From Miniimonas arenae (GTDB taxonomy: Bacteria > Actinomycetota > Actinomycetes > Actinomycetales > Beutenbergiaceae), in the NCBI RefSeq assembly GCF_006351005.1, contig NZ_VENP01000017.1, positions 1 to 59,940 on the forward strand: 59,940 nt of DNA, written 5' to 3'. This document shows positions 17,857-34,821 of this stretch, piece by piece; the stretch's first letter is position 1; the number at the start of each line of letters is the position of its first letter. The notes beneath the pieces are model-generated. The model saw only the letters and a program-made list of their open reading frames with translations. It ran no database searches and was not told where the DNA came from. The position numbers were made by a program, and so were the translations under genes.

Positions 17857-18305
17857 TCGCCGAGGGCAGCATCCTGGACACCGTGCTGCACGTGCTCGCC
17901 GCCGTGCTCTTCCTGGCGGGGTCGTTCCTCGCGATGGTCGCCGGGCTCGGGATCGCGCGGTTCCCCGACCTGCTCGCACGCATGCACGCCGCGACGAAGC
18001 CGCAGGTGCTGGGCCTCGGCATGCTGCTCACGGGACTCGCGCTGGAGATCCGGACCGGGGTCGTGATCTGGACGCTCGTGCTGGTGCTGCTCTTCCAGCT
18101 CATCACCGCGCCGGTGTCGGCGCACATGGTGGGTCGCGCGGGCTACCGCACCGGACGGGTGCGCGACGACCTGCTCGTGGTGGACGAGCTCACGGACGAC
18201 CTCGCCGCGGTGCGGCGGACCGAGCACGTCACCGACATCGACGATGCCGACGACGCGATGGTGCAGGCGCTCGCCGACACCGAGAAGCGCGGCAGCGACG
18301 CCTGA
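17853..18305 (+). CDS. mnhG: Na+/H+ antiporter subunit G (MnhG/MrpG)
   Basis: A 150-aa last subunit of the operon. Three membrane segments include VLHVLAAVLFLAGSFLAMVAG, the MnhG signature GIARFPDLLARMHAATKPQ, and TGVVIWTLVLVLLFQLITAP. The remainder (about 95-150) is polar and acidic (TDIDDADDAMVQALADTEKR). GTG 17853 overlaps the mnhF stop. A convergent DUF4235 gene ends 24 bp downstream. Confidence 0.92.
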   Translation: MIAEGSILDTVLHVLAAVLFLAGSFLAMVAGLGIARFPDLLARMHAATKPQVLGLGMLLTGLALEIRTGVVIWTLVLVLLFQLITAPVSAHMVGRAGYRTGRVRDDLLVVDELTDDLAAVRRTEHVTDIDDADDAMVQALADTEKRGSDA

Positions 18306-18328
18306 GGACGCGGCGCCGGGCCGGTCGG

Positions 18329-18586
18329 TCAGTCGCGCGACTCGGCGAGCGACTTGTCCGTGAAGCGCACGGCCGCCTTGGTGGCGCCGGCGCGAGCGAG
18401 GGCGGCGATCGCCCCGGAGACGGCCGCGAAGAGCACGATCTCGCGAAGGCTGGAGTCCTGCTCGTCGTCCACGGTGCCCGGCGGCTTGTGACCGAAGACG
18501 CGCTTCCAGACGAGGCTGAGGACCCGGGTCGCGACGAAGCCCGCGGCCATCACGGCGACCGTCTGGACGATCTTCTGCTGATTCAC
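18329..18586 (-). CDS. DUF4235 family membrane protein
   Basis: An 85-aa protein matching the actinobacterial DUF4235 pattern: VAVMAAGFVATRVLSLVWKR, a polar loop with GHKPPGTVDDEQDSSLREI, then VLFAAVSGAIAALARAGATK and AAVRF near the end. Two membrane segments are predicted. The start is GTG 18586 with AAGGAGG upstream, a strong site. It is transcribed divergently from the TetR gene, so it may be a TetR target through the palindrome at 18678-18708 (inference). The family has no known function. Confidence 0.85.
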   Translation of the reverse strand: MNQQKIVQTVAVMAAGFVATRVLSLVWKRVFGHKPPGTVDDEQDSSLREIVLFAAVSGAIAALARAGATKAAVRFTDKSLAESRD

Positions 18587-18677
18587 GGGTGCCTCCTTGT
18601 GTCGGCCGCGCCGCCGGCGACCACGTCACGACCCTACCCCGGCCCACCGCGCGCGAGACATACGCCACGTGGTCGTC

Positions 18678-18708
18678 GATCTGACACGTAAGCGGGCCCA
18701 GTCAGATC
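18678..18708. promoter_or_regulatory. inverted repeat GATCTGAC-N15-GTCAGATC, candidate TetR operator
   Basis: Perfect 8-bp arms at 18678-18685 and 18701-18708 lie between the divergent DUF4235 and TetR genes. CATAGT at 18714-18719 could be the TetR gene -10; transcription would then start at or beside GTG 18726, giving a leaderless mRNA with the operator over the -35 region. TetR repressors usually bind such palindromes beside their own gene. Binding is inferred. Confidence 0.55.
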
Positions 18709-18725
18709 CGTGGCATAGTGAGGAG

Positions 18726-19343
18726 GTGCCGAAGATCATCGGGGCCACGCTGGCCGAGCACCGGGAACAGGTGCGCCTCCGACTCTTCACCGCGCTGTCC
18801 ACGCTCATGGAGCGCGAGGGGTTCGACGCCATCACGCTCGCCGACATCGCCGCCGAGGCCGGCGTCGGGCGTACCGCGGTCTACAACCACTTCCCCGACA
18901 AGGAGTCCCTCCTGCTCGGCTTCATCGAGCATGAGACGACCTCCTACATCGCGGCGCTCGAGGAGTCCCTGGCCGGCCTCGAGGACCCGGTGGAGCAGCT
19001 GCGCACGTACGTGCAGCAGCAGATCCACCTCAAGCGGGTCTACCACCTGGCGCCCGGCCCGGACCTGCGCACGGTCGTCTCGCGCGCCACGATGATGCGC
19101 CTGCGCGAGCACATCCAGCAGGTCGAGGCGCCCCTGCGACGCATCCTCGTGCTGGGCATCGCGACCGGGCGCTTCCCGCGTCAGGACCTCGACGCCGTCG
19201 TGCCCCTCATCAACTCGTGCCTGTCGGCGCGCAACGTGCCCGAGGACGGGCCCGGGCGTACCCGCGCGATCGACGAGACGGTGGCGTTCGTGATGCGCGC
19301 CGTCGGCGTGGACCCTCACCTCGTGGGACGCCGCACCGCCTGA
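18726..19343 (+). CDS. TetR-family transcriptional regulator
   Basis: A 205-aa regulator with an N-terminal helix-turn-helix at about residues 15-60. The signature is ALSTLMEREGFDAITLADIA followed by AEAGVGRTAVYNHFPDKESL. The C-terminal helical ligand domain (from IEHETTSYIAAL onward) is variable, as usual, so the ligand cannot be named. The open frame extends upstream to 18597, but I chose GTG 18726. It sits 7 bp after a -10-like CATAGT and downstream of a perfect palindrome, whereas AGGAGG is directly abutting, too close to act as a ribosome site. Leaderless translation is therefore likely. DUF4235 lies divergently and is a possible target. Confidence 0.86.
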   Translation: MPKIIGATLAEHREQVRLRLFTALSTLMEREGFDAITLADIAAEAGVGRTAVYNHFPDKESLLLGFIEHETTSYIAALEESLAGLEDPVEQLRTYVQQQIHLKRVYHLAPGPDLRTVVSRATMMRLREHIQQVEAPLRRILVLGIATGRFPRQDLDAVVPLINSCLSARNVPEDGPGRTRAIDETVAFVMRAVGVDPHLVGRRTA

Positions 19344-19486
19344 GCGTCTCAGGCCGGGACGACCACGGGATCCGCGGCGGGGAGCCGCGCGCCGAGCTCT
19401 CTCGAGGGGCGGGCTGCCGTCGTGCGCGGGTCGGGGCGCGCACGACGATCGCGCCGACCGACGGTCCGGCGCGGGACGATGTCGGG

Positions 19487-19969
19487 GTGAGCACTCCCGC
19501 CGGCACGCCCGCGATCCTCGCCCTCACTGCGGCATCGGTCCCGTTCACCCAGCACACCTACGCCCACGACCCGCGCGCCGCGGCGTACGGGCTCGAGGCG
19601 GCGGAGAAGCTCGGCATCGCGCCGGAACGGGTGTTCAAGACGCTGATGGCGGACGTCGACGGCGCGCTCGTCGTCGCCGTCGTGCCCGTCGCCGCGCGCC
19701 TCGACCTCAATCGGCTCGCCGCGGCAGTCGGCGGCCGGAGGGCGGAGATGGCCGACCCGGCCGTGGCCCAGCGCCGGACGGGGTACGTCGTCGGCGGGAT
19801 CTCGCCCGTCGGGCAGCGCACCGCGCACCGCACCGTGCTGGACTCCTCGGCGATCCTGTGCGAGCAGATCCTCGTGTCCGGCGGGCGACGCGGGCTCGAC
19901 GTCGAGCTCGCCCCCGACGACCTGCTCGCCGTCACCGGGGGCGAGTACGCCGACATCGCCCGCGGCTAG
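19487..19969 (+). CDS. ybaK: YbaK/EbsC-family Cys-tRNA(Pro)/aminoacyl-tRNA deacylase
   Basis: A 160-aa trans-editing enzyme that hydrolyses mis-charged Cys-tRNA(Pro) in the cytoplasm. The family pattern is clear: YAHDPRAAAYGLEAAEKLGI, RVFKTLMADVDGALVVAVVP (catalytic-site Lys), LDLNRLAAAVGGRRAEMADP and TGYVVGGISPVGQRT, followed by VLDSSA. GTG 19487 gives the standard N terminus and length (~156-160 aa); an open frame from 19217 is not needed. The 143 bp before it contain nothing recognisable. It is followed 13 bp later by the LmeA-like gene. Confidence 0.93.
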   Translation: MSTPAGTPAILALTAASVPFTQHTYAHDPRAAAYGLEAAEKLGIAPERVFKTLMADVDGALVVAVVPVAARLDLNRLAAAVGGRRAEMADPAVAQRRTGYVVGGISPVGQRTAHRTVLDSSAILCEQILVSGGRRGLDVELAPDDLLAVTGGEYADIARG

Positions 19970-19982
19970 GTACCGTCGGGCC

Positions 19983-20708
19983 ATGAGTCGCCACCCCCTG
20001 CGCGCCGTCGGAGTCACGGCCGGCATCGTGCTGCTCGCTGCGGGTGCGGCGTTCGCCGCCGACCGCGTAGCCGCCGCCGTCGCCGCGATGCGGATCGCCG
20101 ACGGGCTCGCCACCGAGGTCGCCGGCGAGGGCGTCGACGTGGCCGTGGGTGGCTTCCCGTTCCTCACCCAGCTCGCCGCGGGCGCGCTCGAGGACGTCTC
20201 GTACTCCCTCGACTCCGTGACGCTCGAGGGCCTCGCGCTCACCGACGTGTCGGGCACGGCGTCCGGCGTCGCGACCAACGGGTCGGGCATCGACGCCCTC
20301 ACCGTGCACGGCACGCTCCCGACGGCGAGCCTTCAACAGGCGGTCGACGACCGGGTCGCCGGGCTCGGGTCCGTGGCGGAAGCCCTCGGCGGGGTGATCG
20401 TCACGCCGCACGACGGCGGGATCACGGCCTCGGTCGACGTGCTCGGCCTCACCGCGGTGCAGGCCGAGATCACGCCCGAGCCCGCCGGGCGGGAGATCCT
20501 GCTGTCGGTCTCGGACCTGCGGGTCGCCGGGATGAGCGTCGACCCCGCGGACCTTCCGTTCGGTCTCGGCGACAGCATCCAGCAGGCGCTCGACGGCGCC
20601 ACGGTGTCCCTCGAGGGACTGCCGGCGGGCACCGAGGTCACCGCGGTCACGCCGTCGGACGCGGGCGTCGAGCTGACGGTCGAGGGGACCGACGTCGTGC
20701 TCCCCTGA
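19983..20708 (+). CDS. LmeA-like phospholipid-binding protein (DUF2993)
   Basis: A 241-aa exported or membrane-tethered protein. An N-terminal hydrophobic helix (VGVTAGIVLLAAGAAFAADR) precedes the DUF2993 fold. Family marks are VAVGGFPFLTQLAAGALEDV, the sheet-rich middle, and repeated LEGL turns. In mycobacteria LmeA is a cell-envelope phospholipid-binding protein needed for lipomannan elongation; here an envelope-lipid role is inferred. It starts at ATG 19983 and is followed by a strong hairpin before the convergent surface-protein gene. Confidence 0.88.
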   Translation: MSRHPLRAVGVTAGIVLLAAGAAFAADRVAAAVAAMRIADGLATEVAGEGVDVAVGGFPFLTQLAAGALEDVSYSLDSVTLEGLALTDVSGTASGVATNGSGIDALTVHGTLPTASLQQAVDDRVAGLGSVAEALGGVIVTPHDGGITASVDVLGLTAVQAEITPEPAGREILLSVSDLRVAGMSVDPADLPFGLGDSIQQALDGATVSLEGLPAGTEVTAVTPSDAGVELTVEGTDVVLP

Positions 20709-20807
20709 CTCGGCGCGAGGCGCCGACGGCGGACGCGCTCCCTGCGTCGCGCCCGACGGTCACGACCACCTCACCGGCTGTTCGAGATCGCTCCGCCCGC
20801 GGGCTAC

Positions 20808-20845
20808 CGGAGTGGGCCCCGTCCTCGAGGAAGGGGCCCACTCCG
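20808..20845. terminator. 13-bp perfect hairpin between convergent genes
   Basis: CGGAGTGGGCCCC (20808-20820) and GGGGCCCACTCCG (20833-20845) enclose a 12-nt loop. It lies between the LmeA-like gene (ends 20708, plus) and the surface-protein gene (ends 20869, minus), so it serves both. No U-tract. Confidence 0.8.
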
Positions 20846-20868
20846 TCGGCCGGGTTCGACCTCTGCGC

Positions 20869-29967
<9,099 letters not shown>

Positions 29968-30147
29968 GATCGATCTCCTCGGCCTCGCAGCGAGCGATCG
30001 AGGGTGCCCGACGTGCGGTCGGTGTCCCTGGAGCCCCCTGCTTCTGGTGCTCGGACGCCGCGGCCGCGACACCATGGTCGCGTACGCAGTCCGCCGCACC
30101 CCCAGATGGTGGACACGTCCGTGCGAACGTACCTTGGCACAGAAGTG

Positions 30148-30164
30148 ACCCTCTTGGGGAGGGT
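30148..30164 (-). terminator. weak hairpin downstream of apt
   Basis: ACCCTC/GAGGGT arms (6 bp) with a 5-nt loop lie about 40 bp after the apt stop, reading on the minus strand, in the 235-bp space before the surface-protein gene. No U-tract follows. The rest of 29968-30202 shows no gene; it should hold the surface-protein promoter. Confidence 0.35.
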
Positions 30165-30202
30165 TCAGTGGAACGACAGTAGAGGTCGCGTGTTCTGCCC
30201 GG

Positions 30203-30733
30203 TCACTCGGCGTAACCGACCAGCGTGTGCACCACGTCGATGCCGTGCCGCGCGAGCAACGCGCGGGGCTCGAGAAACGCCAGCTCCATGACCACGTCGA
30301 CCGCGACGAGGGCCCCCCCGAGCCGCCGGACCAGATCGGCCGTGGCGGCCACGGTGCCGCCCGTGGCGAGCACGTCGTCGACGATCAGCACGCGGTCGCC
30401 CTCGTCGATCGCGTCGGAGTGCACGGCCAGCGTCTGAGTGCCGTACTCGAGGTCGTACGTCGTCTCGACGGTGTCGCGCGGCAGCTTGCCCGACTTGCGC
30501 ACCGGGACGAACGACGCGCCGAGCGCGAGCGCGACGGGCGCGCCGAAGATGAATCCGCGCGCCTCCATCCCGCACACGACGTCGATGTCGTCCGGCGCCG
30601 CCGCGACCAGCAGGTCCACCGTCTCCTGGAACGCCTGCGGTGACGCGAGGATCGGCGTGATGTCCTTGAACCCGACGCCGGGCTTGGGGAAGTCGGGCAC
30701 GTCGCGGATGAGGGCACGCAGGTCGAGGGTCAT
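30203..30733 (-). CDS. apt: adenine phosphoribosyltransferase
   Basis: A 176-aa purine-salvage enzyme converting adenine and PRPP to AMP. Clear family motifs are DFPKPGVGFKDITP near the N terminus, GMEARGFIFGAPVALALG, and VPVRKSGKLP. The PRPP loop VLIVDDVLATGGTVAAT and the terminal LPR-like end are also present. Length is standard. ATG 30733 overlaps the stop of the CopD-CtaG gene (30730-30732), so translation is coupled even though the functions are unrelated. Confidence 0.96.
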   Translation of the reverse strand: MTLDLRALIRDVPDFPKPGVGFKDITPILASPQAFQETVDLLVAAAPDDIDVVCGMEARGFIFGAPVALALGASFVPVRKSGKLPRDTVETTYDLEYGTQTLAVHSDAIDEGDRVLIVDDVLATGGTVAATADLVRRLGGALVAVDVVMELAFLEPRALLARHGIDVVHTLVGYAE

Positions 30734-32781
30734 CGGTCCACTTCCGTCGGGCTAGATGGGCGTTCGGTGTGGGATGTGCCGGCCATCCGCGCGAGCATCG
30801 CGTTGTACGCCGCGAGATCGGCGTCCCCCGAGCGGTCCGCGGCGCGGTCCAGGCGCCGCGCGGTGCGCTCGTCGTCGCGAATCCAGGCCAGCCCGAGTGC
30901 GATCGCGAGCACGAGTGACGGGATCTCGCCGAACCCCCACGCGAACGCACCGCCGAGCCGCTGGTCGGCGAGGGCGTCCACCCCCCAGGGCAGGCCGAGC
31001 GCGCCGAACCATCGCGCGGCCAGGAGCTGCGTGCCCTCCGTCAGCGCGAGGCCGAAGAACGCGTGGAACGCCATCGTGGCGAACAGCAGGAGGAGGCGCA
31101 GCGGGTAGGACGGTCGCCTCGGGCCGGGGTCGATCCCGATGAGCACGTTGACGAACAGGTAGCCCGCGAGCGTGAAGTGCACGATCATCCACAGGTGCAC
31201 GAGGTGGTTCGTGAGTGACAGCTCGAACAGCGGTGAGTAGTAGAAGAGGATCATGCTGCCGGCCACGTTCACGGCCGCGACGATCGGGTGGCCGAAGAAC
31301 GCGGCGACCTTCGAGTGCACCACGGCGAGCAGCAGCTCGCGCGGTCCCCGAGAGCCGTCGTCGCGGCTTGGCAGAGCGCGAAGACCGAGGGTCACCGGGG
31401 CGCCGAGCACGAGGAAGATCGGCGCGAGCATCACGAGCACCATGTGCTGGACCATGTGCCCGCTGAACAGCACGTGCCCGTACACGGCCGCGCCGCCGCT
31501 GCTCGCCCATGCCACGAGCAGGAGGCCGACGAGCATCGACGCTCCTCGCCCGGCGGGCCACGCGTCGCCGCGGCGGCGCAGCCGCAGCGTCCAGCCCACG
31601 ATGACGACGGCGGCGCTCACCACTCCGGTCAGCACCAGGACGTCGGGCTGCACGAGGGTGAACCAGCCGGCCACGGTCGGCTCGGCCGGGGGCGGGTAGC
31701 CCGTGATCGCCTCGGCCGGCGAGGGAGCCGTCGGCGGGGTGTCGGGGACCGGAGGCGACGTGCTCGACAGCGCGACGGCGAGTCCCATGACGGCGCCGGC
31801 CAGCACCACCTCCGCTGCGACGAGGCGCCAGAACGGCGCGGTCCGACCGCTCGTGAGGCGGGGGATCGTGCGGCGGCGGTGCCACCAGCCGGCGACGCCG
31901 AGCAGCACCGCGCAGGCGACCTTGAGCAGGAGGATCGCGCCGTAGGGCGTCGCGAGCCCCGCGAGCGATCCGATCCGGACGTACGCGTTCACGACGCCGG
32001 ACACCGCCACGAGCGCGTACGCCCAGATCGCGAGGTGGCTGTAGCGAGCGGCCACGGTCCGCAGATCGCGGCCGAGCGCGCCGGCGACGACGACGAGCAC
32101 GGCGAGCCCGCCGATCCACACCGTGACGCCCGCGAGGTGCAGCCACAGGCTCCCGACGGCGAGCGTGTGGTTCGTGGCGCCGGCGGCGTGCCCTGTCTGT
32201 GCGACGGGCGCCAGTGCCGCGAGCGCGAGGACGGCGGCCCACGCCGCGCTCGCGTAACCGGTCGCGGCGACGGCGAGCAACGACGTCAGCGCCGTGAGCG
32301 CGAGCGCCCACAGGCCGGCCTGACCGAGCCCGATCTGCGTGAGGTAGACGCCCAGCTCGTCGCCGAACGTCGGGCCGCCGATCGGGCGTCCCGACACGCT
32401 GGCGTAGGTGAGCACCAGCTGGACCGCGACGGCGAGCGTCCACACGACGCTCGCGACGGCGGCGGTGCGCTGCGCGAGGACCCAGGCTCCGCCGTCGGGC
32501 GTCACGCGCGTTCGACGGCGAGCAGACGCCTGTGCGTCACCCGCCCGCGGCAGCACCACGGCGGCGAGGACCAGCGCGCCGATCGTCACGGCGCACGCGA
32601 GGTCGACGACGAGCTCGACGACCGGCAGTCCCCACCTGACGACGGCGCCGGGGTCCGCGAGGATCGTCGGGGTCGCGGCACCGGTGAGCGCGATCCCGAC
32701 CAGGGCGGCGACCGCCGCGAGAACGGCGCCGGCGCCGAGGGTGCGCCAGCGCGGTGGCTCCCACGCGGCGTCCGACCTCAC
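30730..32781 (-). CDS. CopD-CtaG fusion: copper resistance D domain plus cytochrome c oxidase assembly domain
   Basis: A 683-aa polytopic membrane protein. Residues ~1-330 form a CopD domain with eight or so helices and the HxxGVTVWIGGLAVLVVV signature of copper import proteins. Residues ~390-660 are a caa3_CtaG domain: YGHVLFSGHMVQHMVLVMLA (conserved His pairs), FELSLTNHLVHLWMIVHFTL and FHAFFGLALTEGTQLLAARW. Such fusions are common in actinobacteria and are thought to deliver copper across the membrane for oxidase assembly. The start is GTG 32781. It precedes apt with a 4-bp overlap. The copper operon at 56.5-59.8 kb is a separate locus. Confidence 0.92.
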   Translation of the reverse strand: MRSDAAWEPPRWRTLGAGAVLAAVAALVGIALTGAATPTILADPGAVVRWGLPVVELVVDLACAVTIGALVLAAVVLPRAGDAQASARRRTRVTPDGGAWVLAQRTAAVASVVWTLAVAVQLVLTYASVSGRPIGGPTFGDELGVYLTQIGLGQAGLWALALTALTSLLAVAATGYASAAWAAVLALAALAPVAQTGHAAGATNHTLAVGSLWLHLAGVTVWIGGLAVLVVVAGALGRDLRTVAARYSHLAIWAYALVAVSGVVNAYVRIGSLAGLATPYGAILLLKVACAVLLGVAGWWHRRRTIPRLTSGRTAPFWRLVAAEVVLAGAVMGLAVALSSTSPPVPDTPPTAPSPAEAITGYPPPAEPTVAGWFTLVQPDVLVLTGVVSAAVVIVGWTLRLRRRGDAWPAGRGASMLVGLLLVAWASSGGAAVYGHVLFSGHMVQHMVLVMLAPIFLVLGAPVTLGLRALPSRDDGSRGPRELLLAVVHSKVAAFFGHPIVAAVNVAGSMILFYYSPLFELSLTNHLVHLWMIVHFTLAGYLFVNVLIGIDPGPRRPSYPLRLLLLFATMAFHAFFGLALTEGTQLLAARWFGALGLPWGVDALADQRLGGAFAWGFGEIPSLVLAIALGLAWIRDDERTARRLDRAADRSGDADLAAYNAMLARMAGTSHTERPSSPTEVDR

Positions 32782-32858
32782 GAGTCCAGGGTAGGCGCGC
32801 TACGGGGCGGCCCGGGTCGGTCCAGCACCAGGCCGGGGTGCGGGATCACGCGTGGCGG

Positions 32859-32907
32859 CGACGGCGAGGGGCCGGGACGCGTCTGCGCCCCCGGCCCCTC
32901 GCCGTCG
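32859..32907 (-). terminator. 18-bp perfect GC-rich hairpin after the choice-of-anchor A gene
   Basis: Arms 32859-32876 (CGACGGCGAGGGGCCGGG) and 32890-32907 pair completely around a 13-nt loop. It lies 19 bp beyond the stop of the minus-strand choice-of-anchor A gene and before the CopD-CtaG start, where it would separate the two transcripts. No U-tract. Confidence 0.75.
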
Positions 32908-32925
32908 TGCGTGGTTGGGCCTACG

Positions 32926-34275
32926 TCAGGCGGCGTTCCTGCGACGGACCAGGAGAACACCGAGCCCGATCAGAGCGGCTGCGCCGGCCAGCACGCCACC
33001 GACCGCGGCCCCGGTCGACGGCAGGCTCCCGCCGCCACCAGCCGGGGCGCTCGCCGAGGCACTGGGGCCGGCCGTGGTCGGAGTCGGGGCAGGCGTGGGC
33101 GTCTGGGTGGCTGTCGGCGTCACCGTCGGCTCCGGCGTCGGCGTGGGCGTGACCGTCGGCTCCGGCGTCGGCGTGACCGTCGGCTCCGGCGTCGGCTCGG
33201 TGGCGCAGGGCGCCGCACCCTTGAAGAGGTTCGTGTGGATCTCCTCGCCACCCTGGAGCGCGGTCAGTCCCTCCGCGATGATCTGGCCCTCGAACTGGCT
33301 GCCTCCGGCCGGGAAGGTGACGTGCGCGTTCGGCGCGTACAGCGACCCGCGGACGCGGTTGGCCGTCGAGACCACCGTGACGTCCCCGTCGAGTGCACTG
33401 AGGTCCCAGAGGAGGTAGCTCGAACCCTCGTCAACGTTTCCTGCCCCGGCGTACGTCGGCAGGGTGAGCACACCGTTCACGACGTCGGACGGCGAGACCG
33501 TCACGACGAGGAACGACGTCTCCGAGTAGTCCTGGAGGAACAGCTTCTGCGCGCCGGCAAGGTCGGACAGCGTGATCCGGCTGGGACCGTCCACGCTCAG
33601 CACCACGCGGGCCTCCTGACCGTTCGTGACCACTGCATCCTGGTAGTCGATGCCCTCGAGGATCGCCTCGCCGTCGTCGGCCGGGAAGTAGGCCGCGGCC
33701 GAGGCGAGCTCGGTGCCCATCTCTGCCTGCGCCGTCGTGAGGTCGACCCAGGGGGTGACCAGCGACTCGATCTGCGGGCTCTGGTTGCTGCCGCCGACCG
33801 GGTAGAAGGTCGTGCCCGACCCGCCGAACTGCGGACCGAAGGTGTAGCCGTCGGGCGAGGTGGGGTCGGCGAGCTTGAAGCCCGCGGCCACGCCTGCGGG
33901 GTCGCCCTGGTTCTTGACCTGCACGACCTTCGTGGCGTCGGCGGGCGAGCCCGCGTACCGCTGGAGGAGCACCCGGGTGGGGTCGCCGTCGATGGTCGGC
34001 ACGGAGTAGGCGCTGTTCCCCGCGATGCTGTGCACGATCGGGTACTGACCGCTGCTCTGTCCCCGCGAGTCGCCGAACGTGGCGGACCCCAGCACAGCGA
34101 ACGAGCCCTCGAGCTCGCTGTTGGCGAGCACCGCGTCGCCCGTCACGAAGATCGTGAAGCCGTCAGCCGAGCCGACGGGCGTGGCGGCGCCCATCGGGTT
34201 AACGGTGCAGGTCGGCGCAGCGGCAGCGGGTGCCGCTCCACCGGCGGCGAGGACCGCGCCGCCGCCGAGCACCAC
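32926..34275 (-). CDS. choice-of-anchor A family LPXTG surface protein (open part; gene probably begins at 34419)
   Basis: The open 449-aa part has an export signal core (LVVLGGGAVLAAGGAAPAAAA) followed by a choice-of-anchor A domain, about residues 25-325. Its marks are DGFTIFVTGDAVLANSELEG, SFAVLGSATFGD, and the closing RGSLYAPNAHVTFPAG with GGEEIHTNLFKG. A Thr-Pro-Glu repeat linker, LPSTG, a membrane helix and RRR follow, so sortase should anchor it in the wall. With GTG 34275 the signal lacks a basic n-region. That region exists upstream in the same frame but is cut off by TGA 34327-34329. The gene is thus either truncated and weakly restarted, or the stop is an error. The family is found in secreted proteins of bacilli and actinobacteria; function unknown. 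Confidence 0.82.
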   Translation of the reverse strand: MVLGGGAVLAAGGAAPAAAAPTCTVNPMGAATPVGSADGFTIFVTGDAVLANSELEGSFAVLGSATFGDSRGQSSGQYPIVHSIAGNSAYSVPTIDGDPTRVLLQRYAGSPADATKVVQVKNQGDPAGVAAGFKLADPTSPDGYTFGPQFGGSGTTFYPVGGSNQSPQIESLVTPWVDLTTAQAEMGTELASAAAYFPADDGEAILEGIDYQDAVVTNGQEARVVLSVDGPSRITLSDLAGAQKLFLQDYSETSFLVVTVSPSDVVNGVLTLPTYAGAGNVDEGSSYLLWDLSALDGDVTVVSTANRVRGSLYAPNAHVTFPAGGSQFEGQIIAEGLTALQGGEEIHTNLFKGAAPCATEPTPEPTVTPTPEPTVTPTPTPEPTVTPTATQTPTPAPTPTTAGPSASASAPAGGGGSLPSTGAAVGGVLAGAAALIGLGVLLVRRRNAA

Positions 34276-34326
34276 GAGCGCCAGCGTGGCGATCGCGGCG
34301 CCGGCGCTCCGGACGGATCGCCGCGG

Positions 34327-34419
34327 TCAGATCGCACGCCTCGCGCGCTCACCGGGTGCTCCGTGCCCCTCGGGCCGCCCGGCGTCTTCCGGCGCAGCAA
34401 CATCTACGGACGTGGTCAT
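34327..34419 (-). pseudogene. severed N-terminal extension of the choice-of-anchor A gene (in-frame TGA)
   Basis: ATG 34419 opens a frame of 30 codons (MTTSVDVAAPEDAGRPEGHG, then APGERARRAI). TGA at 34327-34329 closes it. Beyond the stop the same frame continues PRRSVRSAGAAIATLALVVL straight into the signal sequence of the downstream ORF. Joined by one sense codon, for example CGA (Arg), it forms a textbook long signal peptide. A single C-to-T change explains the stop. Confidence 0.6.
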
Positions 34420-34821
34420 GAGCAGGCCCCGACTGAATGTCTTCCCACCACGAGAGGCCAGCGCCGATCCGGTCGGACGACCGTGGCGCACGAGTCACGC
34501 AACCTGCGCGGTACCTCCCAGTACCCTTCGACCCTACACGATCGTTGTGGAATCGCTGGAGGGACCTTGTATCTCGGGGCTCACGTGGTGACCACCCTCA
34601 CAGCAGGCCCGACCGTCGTGCTCCGGTCGTTCGAGAGGCCCCTCACGAGGCGCGCGTCCGGCCAGCCGTCGCACGCCCGTCGCGCCGCTGTCACGCGTGA
34701 CCCGACGCCCGGGATGGCAGAATGACCGGGTTCCGCGTGGACCGACCTGGTTCGGCCCGGCCCACCACCCCGGTAGGCCGCCGCCCAGACGCCACGACTG
34801 CCGAGCTGAAGCGGGGAAACC
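34420..34821. other. 402-bp divergent intergenic region without a recognisable gene
   Basis: This space separates the minus-strand surface-protein gene from the plus-strand moxR operon. No ORF here looks coding. It contains the imperfect palindrome ACACGATCGTTGT (34543-34555) and a CAGAAT at about 34717-34722 that might be a moxR -10, but I cannot support a promoter firmly. Confidence 0.5.

Noticed and set aside
34327-34329. Selenocysteine codon at the TGA
   Set aside because: It lies in a signal-peptide region, not an active site, and no SECIS-like hairpin or sel gene is visible.
31288-34725. 1145-aa open frame on the plus strand
   Set aside because: Antisense to CopD-CtaG and the choice-of-anchor A gene; no recognisable domain.
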